Source: Cacconaster sp033811195 (GTDB lineage: Bacteria > Bacteroidota > Bacteroidia > Bacteroidales > UBA932). Taken from it: a stretch of DNA of 64,000 nt. The stretch covers positions 1 to 64,000 of the forward strand of contig JAPXOZ010000001.1 of assembly GCA_033811195.1 (NCBI GenBank), written 5' to 3'. The notes below the pieces were generated by a model, which was not told where the DNA came from, made no database searches, and saw nothing but the letters and a program-made list of their open reading frames with translations. Both the position numbers and the translations under genes were made by a program. Below, in pieces: positions 52,679 to 60,790 of the stretch. Each line of letters starts with the position of its first letter. Position 1 is the stretch's first letter.

Positions 52679-55600
52679 CATTCCATTTTCTATCTTTAAT
52701 TACCGGTGGGTGGAATGGAATGAAATTTTCAGGTATTGGCGTAAAAGTTGCTTTGGTGGGCGCCTTAGTGAGATTGTCAGCATCAAATACGGCAAACTCT
52801 GCAAAAGTGGGTGTTGTGCCCTGTGAGAGCTGCATAATACGTTTGTAGATGGCAAATCTTGAGGGAGCATTAAAACCATCTGTATTAGCGTTCATTATAC
52901 TGTTTGGAGTAGGACGCCATGCCCCTGTGGCAAAGGTAAGAGCACCCTCATGGATTCCAACAACATTTTTATAGATAGGATCACTCAACATAAAGGACCA
53001 TTGAATGGCGGCAGGATCTGAAGTGACATCAACATTGGCTCCCCATCCATAAATATCCCTTTGTTGAATGAAAGAAGCTCTTTTCTCATCAGTTATATGG
53101 CCTGAGCCAGAGGAGGTGTACTCATCTAAAAGTTTACCAAAACCGTGACCACCACTCTCATGTTGTACAACTTTCCAAAAGTTGCTCTCTGAGTTACCCA
53201 TAAGAGCACAATAGCTTATAGCCGAGTTATCTGAATACATGTAACATGTGCCGGAATAATTAGGAGCATTTACTATAACGGTAACCAAGCTCTTTGACAA
53301 ATTCGCACCGGGAACCTTACTAGCATATTCGAAAACTTTCGTATCATTGCCCTCTACCAACGTACCTTCACCGAAACGGCAGCTAAAAGCTGTCTCTGAA
53401 TCATCTGCTATCTCTTGGTTTTTAGATACAGCTGCAACGGAATAGACATCAAAGCGGTTACGTAAAGATTTATACGGTTCCTCATTGAAGAAGGCATCAA
53501 CAGCACGACTTACCCATGTATCAAAAGAGCCATCAGCATGATCTCTATCGGTAAAGGCATCACCTGTAAATATCAACTTTATCCCATTTCCCACTGTGTG
53601 AGTTTGGAGAGTTGTAACCTTACCATCAGCAGAGTAATCGGTAGATTCATAGTAGGAACTTCCACCGGAACCTTCACCAAGCCTACTCTTGATAAAGGCA
53701 TCCAGATTATTGCGGTTATGTCCGAAAGCTGAAGTAGAGAAGACCACATTGCCATTTTTATCAACGACATGGACATTTGGTATAGTTCTTTGATATAACA
53801 AAGAGTTAAATACAGGTCCCGGTTGGATGAGTATTGTTCTCCAAGTCATACCTAAGTTATCGGCAATTTGCTTAAGCTGAGCATCAGTCATACCGCCCAT
53901 TGCATCATAGTTTGGACTATAAACCGAGTAACCAATTACATCCAGCCCTTTAGACTTATATTGATTGTAAACAGAGATGAGTTGAGGTACGTAATCGGTA
54001 CAGTATGAGCACCATGTCTGCCAATCGAAAAGGACTGTATATTCATTTGATGCATACTCGTTTCCAAGGTTAATTGGAGTTCCCGTAACATCGTTAAAGA
54101 TGAAGTTTGGAGCAGGAAAATTGGTGATACCGGAAATATTAAAATTGTTGTAGCAAACTATTCTTGCCCAGAATTTTTCCCAAAAAGTATGGTTGCCGAG
54201 AATAGAGTTTGGAATATTGCCCGATAGATTATTCATGGTGACATCAAGGGCATTAAGATTTGTCAAAGTAGCTATTTCTCCGGGAAGTGTTCCGGTTAGT
54301 TGATTATCGAATAAATAGAGTTGTTCCAATGCTTTAAGTTTGCCGATCTCCGAAGGAATACTCCCTGAAATAGTATTGTAGCAGAGTTGCAGAAACCTCA
54401 ATTTTGAAAAATCTCCAATCTCAGCAGGTATATTACCTGAAAGATTATTATCAAATAGATCAATCCATAATACGAACCCATGCGCATCAACTCCTATTCC
54501 ATACCATTCACTAAGCGGTTTATCACTTAGCCAATTATCCTTTCTATCCCATTGACTGCCATTTAGTGAATTATATAACGCAGTAAGAGCAGTGCGCTCT
54601 TTTATTAATTCCGATGACTCTTCATGGGCATTCTGAGTAATAGTGATAAAGCTCTCCTTACCGGCTCCCTCAACTTTAACCTGACCTATCCTCGAATCCA
54701 GAGAACTATTCTTAGCTATTTGTAATATCAGTTTGTACTCCTCTAGCCCCTTGGTCTGTACATTAGAGATTGTAATCCAACTTTGAGCAGCCCCAAGTAC
54801 CGTAGCGTTATAGTTTATATTGGTCAAGACCGGAATCCTTAGCTCGCCCCCATCTTTTCCTATTGAAAATTCTTTCTGGGTCAAAATAAGCTCATCTTTC
54901 TGACTCTGAGTAATGATGACTGTTGTACTCTTATCACCATACCTGATGGTTAGAATACCTGTCCTTGAATCATAACCTTCATTCTTATTAACAGCGAGAA
55001 TAATATTATAATCATTTAATGTTTTAGTCTGAATAATAGAACACCAGGATTTACAATTATCTGAAAGAGAGCAACTATAATCGGTATTTGACCTAACAGG
55101 TATGGTAATGGTACCACCATTACTTCCTATTGAAAATACTGTCTGCTCTACAATGAGTTCCTCAACCTGCTTCTGAGTAATGGTGATAAAGCTCTCCTTA
55201 CCGGCACCGGAAATTTTTACCTGACCTATCCTAGAATCCAGAGAACTATTCTTAGCTATTTGTAATACCAATTTGTACTCCTCTAACCCCTTGGTCTGTA
55301 CATGAGAGATTGTAATCCAACTTTGAGCAGCCCCGAGGACAGTAGCGTTATAGTTTATATTGGTCAAGACCGGAATCCTTAACTCGCCTCCTTCAGTTCC
55401 TATTGAAAATTCTTTCTGGGTCAAGATAAGTTCATCTTTCTGACTCTGGGTAATGGTAACTACTGTACTCTTATTATCATAACTGATGGTTAAAGTACCG
55501 GTTCTAGGATCATAACCTTCATTCTTATTAACAATGAGAATAATATTATAATCATTCAATGCCTTGGTCTGAGTAATAGAGCACCAAGATTTACAATCAT

Positions 55601-56864
55601 TTGAAAGAGAACAATTATAATCAATATTTGAACGAAGGGGGATTGTAATGATACCGCCATCACTTCCAATTGAAAATTCTGTCTGCTCTATTAAAAGTGC
55701 ATCAACCTGTTTCTGAGTAATGGTGATAAAACTCTCTTTACCTGCACCGGAAATTTTTACCTGACCTACTCTTCCATCATAGCTCTCATTTTTAGCAATC
55801 CTAAGTACCAGATTATAATCCTCCAAACCTTTGGTCTGGGCTTGTTCTATTGTTATCCACTCCTGAGCTCCCTCCACAACAGCACAACTGTATTGAATGT
55901 TGGCGGAGATAGGAATTTTTAGTTCACCCCCCTCACTACCTATGATGAACTCTTTTTGGGTTAGAATAAACTCATCTTTCTGGCTTTGAGTAATTTTGAC
56001 TTCTGTACTCTTATTATCATAACTGATGGTTAAAGTACCGGTTCTGGAATCATAACCTTCATTCTTATTAACAGTGAGAATAATATTATAATCGTTCAAG
56101 GCCTTGGTCTGAGTAATAGAGCACCAAGATTTACAATCATTTGAAAGAGAACAATTATAATCAATATTTGAACGAAGAGGGATTGTAATGGTACCGCCAT
56201 CACTTCCAATTGAAAATTCTGTCTGCTCTATAAAAAGTGCATCAACCTGTTTCTGAGTAATGGTGATAAAACTCTCCTTACCTGCACCGGAAATTTTTAC
56301 CTGACCTATTCTTCCATCATAGCTCTCGTTCTTGGCAATCTGGAGTACCAGATTATAATCCTCCAAACCTTTGGTCTGGCTCTGTTTTATTGTTATCCAC
56401 GCCTGAGCTCCATCCATAACAGTACAGCTGTATTGTATGTTGGTCGAGACGGGAATCTTAAGTTCACCTCCTTCAGCACCTACTATAAACTCCTTCTGAG
56501 TTAAAATAAGCTCATCTTTCTGACTCTGAGTAATGGTAAGTATTGTACTCTTATCAGCATAACTGATGGTTAGAGTCCCTGTTCTGGAATCATACGTATT
56601 ATTCTCCTTCACGGAGAGAACAATACTGTAATCCTTCATTGCCTTGGTCTGAGTAATAGAGCACCAGGATTTACAATCATTCGAAAGAGAACAAGTGAAA
56701 TCAACATTGGAACGAATAGGTATTGTAAAAGAACCCCCATCACTTCCTATTGAAAATTCTGTCTGATTCTGACCCTGATTGACAATAAGTTCAGGCTCAA
56801 CGCATGATACAATACTTATAATTAAGCAAGAAGCAATTATAAGTCGAGAAATAAACCGTTTCAT
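52674..56864 (-). CDS. Giant lipoprotein: eight BACON repeats, LRR, thioredoxin-like domain, M64 peptidase
   Basis: A 1396-residue surface or periplasmic lipoprotein. The signal peptide ends IVSC (C21). Eight BACON-type domains fill about residues 35-745 as four alternating A-B pairs. A-type repeats contain CSLSNDCKSWCSI with three Cys; B-type repeats end WITI. Leucine-rich repeats follow at about 755-900 (DLFDNNLSGNIPAEIG), then a thioredoxin-like domain at about 920-1075 with WCSYC (C952, C955) and DVIGYSVY. The C-terminal 300 residues carry HESGGHGFGKLLDEY (His1235-Glu1236-His1240), the full M64 metallopeptidase motif HExxGHxxxxLxDEY. BACON domains bind glycans or mucin in known cases, and the M64 family includes IgA proteases. 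It lies just after tRNA-Phe with its own 5' region. Confidence 0.88.
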   Translation of the reverse strand: MKRFISRLIIASCLIISIVSCVEPELIVNQGQNQTEFSIGSDGGSFTIPIRSNVDFTCSLSNDCKSWCSITQTKAMKDYSIVLSVKENNTYDSRTGTLTISYADKSTILTITQSQKDELILTQKEFIVGAEGGELKIPVSTNIQYSCTVMDGAQAWITIKQSQTKGLEDYNLVLQIAKNESYDGRIGQVKISGAGKESFITITQKQVDALFIEQTEFSIGSDGGTITIPLRSNIDYNCSLSNDCKSWCSITQTKALNDYNIILTVNKNEGYDSRTGTLTISYDNKSTEVKITQSQKDEFILTQKEFIIGSEGGELKIPISANIQYSCAVVEGAQEWITIEQAQTKGLEDYNLVLRIAKNESYDGRVGQVKISGAGKESFITITQKQVDALLIEQTEFSIGSDGGIITIPLRSNIDYNCSLSNDCKSWCSITQTKALNDYNIILIVNKNEGYDPRTGTLTISYDNKSTVVTITQSQKDELILTQKEFSIGTEGGELRIPVLTNINYNATVLGAAQSWITISHVQTKGLEEYKLVLQIAKNSSLDSRIGQVKISGAGKESFITITQKQVEELIVEQTVFSIGSNGGTITIPVRSNTDYSCSLSDNCKSWCSIIQTKTLNDYNIILAVNKNEGYDSRTGILTIRYGDKSTTVIITQSQKDELILTQKEFSIGKDGGELRIPVLTNINYNATVLGAAQSWITISNVQTKGLEEYKLILQIAKNSSLDSRIGQVKVEGAGKESFITITQNAHEESSELIKERTALTALYNSLNGSQWDRKDNWLSDKPLSEWYGIGVDAHGFVLWIDLFDNNLSGNIPAEIGDFSKLRFLQLCYNTISGSIPSEIGKLKALEQLYLFDNQLTGTLPGEIATLTNLNALDVTMNNLSGNIPNSILGNHTFWEKFWARIVCYNNFNISGITNFPAPNFIFNDVTGTPINLGNEYASNEYTVLFDWQTWCSYCTDYVPQLISVYNQYKSKGLDVIGYSVYSPNYDAMGGMTDAQLKQIADNLGMTWRTILIQPGPVFNSLLYQRTIPNVHVVDKNGNVVFSTSAFGHNRNNLDAFIKSRLGEGSGGSSYYESTDYSADGKVTTLQTHTVGNGIKLIFTGDAFTDRDHADGSFDTWVSRAVDAFFNEEPYKSLRNRFDVYSVAAVSKNQEIADDSETAFSCRFGEGTLVEGNDTKVFEYASKVPGANLSKSLVTVIVNAPNYSGTCYMYSDNSAISYCALMGNSESNFWKVVQHESGGHGFGKLLDEYTSSGSGHITDEKRASFIQQRDIYGWGANVDVTSDPAAIQWSFMLSDPIYKNVVGIHEGALTFATGAWRPTPNSIMNANTDGFNAPSRFAIYKRIMQLSQGTTPTFAEFAVFDADNLTKAPTKATFTPIPENFIPFHPPVIKDRKWNE
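54641..56800 (-). repeat. Exact 540-bp tandem repeat encoding the BACON pairs
   Basis: Blocks beginning TTCTGAGTAAT recur exactly 540 bp apart (ends at 54660, 55200, 55740 and 56280), with no indels between them. Each 540-bp unit encodes one A-B pair of BACON domains (180 residues). Units 2-4 are close in sequence, unit 1 (3' end) more diverged. Confidence 0.9.
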
Positions 56865-56952
56865 AGCAATCTGAGATTTGGTTATGTGTAAGAAATAAGT
56901 TCCCGTAAGGAACTATAAAAATATAAATAAAATAAATAGTTACGAAATTTTA

Positions 56953-57000
56953 GCAAATAAAATAACGAGTTGCGGAATTGTAAGTAACCTCGCAACTCGT
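56953..57000 (-). terminator. Hairpin terminator after the S46 peptidase gene
   Basis: ACGAGTTGCG (56965-56974) and CGCAACTCGT (56991-57000) form a perfect 10-bp stem; on the minus strand it is followed by TTATTTTATTTG. It ends the S46 transcript 70 nt after the stop. Confidence 0.65.
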
Positions 57001-57073
57001 AACCCACACCCCACAACACCACCACCACTACATTCTACTAACTACATACTACAAACTACACACTACACACTAC
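57001..57073. repeat. Low-complexity tract at the S46 gene 3' end
   Basis: AC-rich words (CTACACACTACACACTACTC, CACCACCACC) run from the hairpin to the stop codon of the S46 gene. They are of the same style as the tract at 52583-52678. Confidence 0.6.
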
Positions 57074-59184
57074 TCCACTATCTCTATCTCATCGAGAATG
57101 CGTTGGGCGCCAGCAAGTTTATCAATAATGAAGAGTGCATATCTTATATCTATAGAGATATTGCGACATACATCGGGATCGAAGTCTATATCACTCATCG
57201 TACCCTCCCATACTCTGTCGAAATTAATTCCTATCAGGTTACCGTCAGCATCAATGACGGGGCTGCCTGAATTGCCGCCTGAAGTGTGGTTGGTTGCAAT
57301 AAAGCAGACAGGCATAGTACCGTTTGCACCCCATTTCCCATAATCTTTGCGCGCATAAATATCTCTGAGTTCCTGAGGTATGTTGTAATCAAAAATATCA
57401 GGATTGTCCTTCTCCATAATACCCTCGATGGTGGAAACTGGCTTAAAGAAGATACCATCCGCAGGAGAATAGCCCTTAATATGGCCGTAAGAGACCCTAA
57501 GAGTAGAGTTTGCGTCGGGGAAGAAGGGTTTTTCGGGAGAAAACTCCATCTGACCCTTCATATAAGTGCGGTAAAGCAGAGTAATCTGCCTGTTGATCTC
57601 GGTATAGGGCTGATTTATCTCAGTGAGATAGTGTTGTCTAAATTCATTTGAGAACACGAAGGCCGGATCAGCCAATAGTACATCCTGAGGATTTTCGGCA
57701 GAAAGAGCCTTCTCCAAAAGAACACGTGTCCCCTCTTCGGTAGTAAGGGCAGAAGTAGCGAAAATATCTTCTACCCATGCATCAGTAGTGCCGAAAGTGC
57801 TAATTTGCTCCGCAAAATAGGCAGGCCGGAGATGCTGCGGCATATTCTTATCATATTCTGCGAGGAGAAGATGGAAGCTCTCCTTGTCGATGGGAAGAAA
57901 ATAATCCTTAAAATAGGACTCAATCATTTGGTCGAAGTAATTCTTACTACGGTTGCGACTGAAAGCTGTTGTAAGATTTTCTGCAAAGCGGATAATCTCA
58001 TTGGCACGGATGCTCTCGTTATAATAATCTGTGGCGAAAGCATAGCCCTCAAGTTCCTCATAGAGTTTGTCGAGCATCGGAATTACATCTATGTATTCCG
58101 GCTTATCAGTCGCCCATTGCTGGAAGGCCTGCTCATAACTCTTCTTTTTCTCATAAGTCTTGAGTTTTATTATGCCGTTCATCTCGCCAAGCCATTTTTT
58201 CCAGGCATTGGATACACTTGAATTCTTAGAAGAGTACTGAATTCTCACCTTCTGGCTCTGCGACATATATTTCTCCTGTACGTCAAGACGTTTTGTGCGT
58301 AGATTGCGTTTATGAGGGTTTGAGATATCGGAGATATATCTCACTGCTTCTGAGTGAATATATTCCTGTGTCCTGCCGGGATAGCCGTAGACAAAGGTAA
58401 AATCACCCTCTTTGCGCTCTTTGATGGAGAGCTTAAAATATTTTTTTGGCTTATAGGGCACATTCTCCTCAGAGTATGGCGCGGGATTATTATCCTTGTC
58501 AGCATAGATTCTAAAAAGAGAGAAATCTCCTGTATGACGGGGCCACATCCAGTTGTCGGTATCACCGCCGAATTTTCCTATTGATGATGGCGGTGCGCCC
58601 ACAAGACGCACATCGGTAAAAGTCTGATAGACCCAGATGAAATATTGATTTCCATAGTATAGCGGCCTTACGGCTGCACTATAGCCGGCACCCTCCTTGG
58701 AAGCAGCCTCAATCAAGGGTGCACTATTTGCCTCAATCAGAGAATCGCGCTGGATCTCAGTCATTGAGGGATCATAACCTTTGAGAACCGTTTCTGTGAC
58801 ATCGTCCATCCTTACAAGAAATCTCACATATATATTCTTATTGGGCAGCTCCTCTTCAATGGTCATAGCCCAAAATCCATCCTTGAGATAATCGTGCTCC
58901 ACTGAACTATGTTCCTGAATCCAATCGTAACCGCAATGGTGATTGGTTATCAGAAGTCCGTTATCGGAAATCAATTCAGCAGAGCATCCTCCGTTGAAAT
59001 GGACCGAGGCGTCCTTAAGGGAAGCCTGATTGATGCTGTAGATATCTTCAGCCGTAAGCCTTAGACCTTTGGACTGCATATCACCTATTCTTTTGGCAAT
59101 CTCGGAAGGAAGCCACATCCCATTATCCGCAAAAATAGATCCGGCAAAAGTCAAAGCAAGAACAAATAATAATAGTTTTTTCAT
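57070..59184 (-). CDS. S46 dipeptidyl peptidase, DPP11-type (Asp/Glu-specific)
   Basis: A 704-residue periplasmic serine peptidase. The signal peptide ends near FAD (MKKLLLFVLALTFAGSIFAD). TNHHCGYD (His near 82-83), GGDTDNWMWPRHTGDF (Asp) and GGNSGSPVIDADGN (Ser) form the S46 triad. The residue 18 positions after the catalytic Ser is Arg (NFDRVW). In the Porphyromonas enzymes this position is Arg in DPP11, which prefers Asp/Glu at P1, and Gly in DPP7. An ORF extends to 59241, but the ATG at 59184 is the signal-peptide start and leaves the upstream terminator outside the gene. It likely releases dipeptides from peptides in the periplasm. Confidence 0.93.
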   Translation of the reverse strand: MKKLLLFVLALTFAGSIFADNGMWLPSEIAKRIGDMQSKGLRLTAEDIYSINQASLKDASVHFNGGCSAELISDNGLLITNHHCGYDWIQEHSSVEHDYLKDGFWAMTIEEELPNKNIYVRFLVRMDDVTETVLKGYDPSMTEIQRDSLIEANSAPLIEAASKEGAGYSAAVRPLYYGNQYFIWVYQTFTDVRLVGAPPSSIGKFGGDTDNWMWPRHTGDFSLFRIYADKDNNPAPYSEENVPYKPKKYFKLSIKERKEGDFTFVYGYPGRTQEYIHSEAVRYISDISNPHKRNLRTKRLDVQEKYMSQSQKVRIQYSSKNSSVSNAWKKWLGEMNGIIKLKTYEKKKSYEQAFQQWATDKPEYIDVIPMLDKLYEELEGYAFATDYYNESIRANEIIRFAENLTTAFSRNRSKNYFDQMIESYFKDYFLPIDKESFHLLLAEYDKNMPQHLRPAYFAEQISTFGTTDAWVEDIFATSALTTEEGTRVLLEKALSAENPQDVLLADPAFVFSNEFRQHYLTEINQPYTEINRQITLLYRTYMKGQMEFSPEKPFFPDANSTLRVSYGHIKGYSPADGIFFKPVSTIEGIMEKDNPDIFDYNIPQELRDIYARKDYGKWGANGTMPVCFIATNHTSGGNSGSPVIDADGNLIGINFDRVWEGTMSDIDFDPDVCRNISIDIRYALFIIDKLAGAQRILDEIEIVE

Positions 59185-59222
59185 CACTCTTGAATAATAA
59201 TTGGTGCAAAATACAAATGTAC

Positions 59223-59255
59223 AAAAAAATCGGGACGACACATGGTCGTCCCGAT
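59223..59255 (-). terminator. Terminator of the TPR-protein gene
   Basis: ATCGGGACGAC (59229-59239) and GTCGTCCCGAT (59245-59255) form a perfect 11-bp stem with a 5-nt loop. On the minus strand it is followed by ATTTTTTTGT. It lies between the TPR gene and the S46 gene. Confidence 0.9.
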
Positions 59256-59276
59256 CTAGATATATGTCATCAAATT

Positions 59277-60584
59277 TTATTCAGCAAGAAATGCATTGTA
59301 TTTCTCGTAAGCGGCCATATACTCTGGTGATTTGTCACGGAAACGGAAGTAAATGAACTTAAGGAATTCGGCTGCATTCTTCCGAATCTCTATATCGTCA
59401 GAAATTGAGAATGCCTTCTCGAATGGAGGAATTGCATTTTCAAGGGCCTGGTTAAATTCCTCAACGAGAGCGTCATATTTAACCTGATCATATTCTGAGT
59501 CAGCCTTTTCTGCAATGTCCATAGCCTGTTCGTAATAGAGAACACCCACACTCAAAACACCATATACATAGTCGGGCTGGATTTCAGTCGATTTAGCATA
59601 AAGTTCAGCTGCTTTTTCGATATTACCCAACTCTTTGTAAACATTACCTTCAGCATAGTAAAGGGAACCGTTGTTGGGTTCGTTCTCCTGTGCAGTGTGG
59701 ATAATGTCGAAGAGCTTCTGAGGATCCTCTTTGGTGACAGTGTAGAGGTTGATCAGACCTACAAGAATGCCCTGGTTGTGAGGAAACTGCTCAAATCCTG
59801 TTTCAAGTGTCTGTTTCTGGCCAAGCGTGTCAGCATTTAATCTATATAACTCTGCAAGGTTGGAGAAGACGTTGCCATCAGAATAGTAGCCATAGTCCAG
59901 GCACTTTTTGTAGTATTTTTCAGCTTTTGCATTATCACCACTCATACTTGAAAGCAGGGCAGTATTGTAGATTACCATTGTATCAACTTTCTGCATTACC
60001 TTGTTATCATAGTTGCCAAGGCACTCCTCAAAAATAGCGGTAGCCTTTTCATAATCACCGAGATTGTAGTACGAAGCAGCTTCTTCATAGTTGTAGGTAT
60101 GAATCTGCTCAAATAGAGCTTGAATATCCTTAAGTTTGGAACCTTTCGGATCAACTTCGGCAGCCTTGAAAAGAGCATCCTGGGCTTTGCCTAGAAGATT
60201 TTCAGCAATAGGCTTCGTAACAATAAAGAACACGAGCTGACCGAAATCATTGTAATAAAGCTCCTTGTCGCTGTAGGTATCGACAGTGAATATGCCCTGA
60301 GGAAGGGTTTTCTGTGCGGAAGAGAGTACCTGCTGGTCTTTGAGAACGGTCTTGAGCAGCATCTGATCAAAGCCGGGCTCGATGCCCTTGCTCGGGAGCT
60401 CATATGCTGAAATGTAGGCTTTGGCAAGAGAAATCCATGTGGCGGGCTTTGTTGCCTTTTTAGGATTCAGGCTTGCTGCCACTGCCTTGTCGATAGCTTT
60501 CTGGGCATCTGCTACCGCTTTTGATTGCGCACTTGCAAAGGTAACAGAGAGGACAAGTGCCATTGCTAATAAAACTTTCTTCAT
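59277..60584 (-). CDS. Secreted TPR-repeat protein
   Basis: A 435-residue protein with a signal peptide ending ASAQ (about residue 20), then an Ala/Lys-rich helical region and a series of TPR units (EEAASYYNLGDYEKATAIFE, NAKAEKYYKKCLDYGYYSDG, GSLYYAEGNVYKELGNIEKA). There is no lipobox, so it is probably soluble in the periplasm. TPRs bind partner proteins; no enzymatic domain is seen. It ends at a strong terminator and is separated from gyrA by 204 bp. Confidence 0.85.
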   Translation of the reverse strand: MKKVLLAMALVLSVTFASAQSKAVADAQKAIDKAVAASLNPKKATKPATWISLAKAYISAYELPSKGIEPGFDQMLLKTVLKDQQVLSSAQKTLPQGIFTVDTYSDKELYYNDFGQLVFFIVTKPIAENLLGKAQDALFKAAEVDPKGSKLKDIQALFEQIHTYNYEEAASYYNLGDYEKATAIFEECLGNYDNKVMQKVDTMVIYNTALLSSMSGDNAKAEKYYKKCLDYGYYSDGNVFSNLAELYRLNADTLGQKQTLETGFEQFPHNQGILVGLINLYTVTKEDPQKLFDIIHTAQENEPNNGSLYYAEGNVYKELGNIEKAAELYAKSTEIQPDYVYGVLSVGVLYYEQAMDIAEKADSEYDQVKYDALVEEFNQALENAIPPFEKAFSISDDIEIRKNAAEFLKFIYFRFRDKSPEYMAAYEKYNAFLAE

Positions 60585-60790
60585 AGTCTTTAAAAATTAA
60601 AGTGGTATTTATTCTTGTTAATTATTAATTGCTGTTGGTATTTGGCTATCAGCCATTGGTTTTTACTTTTATGGTTTATTATCAATTCAATTGCTATTTA
60701 ATTTCGAGCTACTAATTCTTCATTCTTAATTCTCCTTACTTCATTACCACGTAACTCGCGACCCGTACCTCGTACCCCGCACCCCGCATC
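60585..60790. repeat. A/T-rich gap with low-complexity tract before gyrA 3' end
   Basis: About 200 bp without an ORF. The first part is A/T-rich; the part from about 60735 to the gyrA stop (60789) holds words such as CGTACCTCGTACCCCGCACC, related to GCGGGGTACGGAG in the 14236-14570 tract read on the other strand. No terminator or promoter was recognised. Confidence 0.55.

Noticed and set aside
54641..56800. Assembly artefact from collapsed repeats
   Set aside because: The units differ at many positions and the frame stays open through all of them, which a simple collapse would not give; still worth a long-read check.
59214..59221. TACATTTG (-7 type box) upstream of the S46 gene
   Set aside because: No TTTG at the right distance; the -33 position would lie inside the terminator stem.
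59185..59241. Longer N-terminus of the S46 peptidase
   Set aside because: The extension runs into the TPR gene's terminator hairpin, and the internal ATG starts a clean signal peptide.
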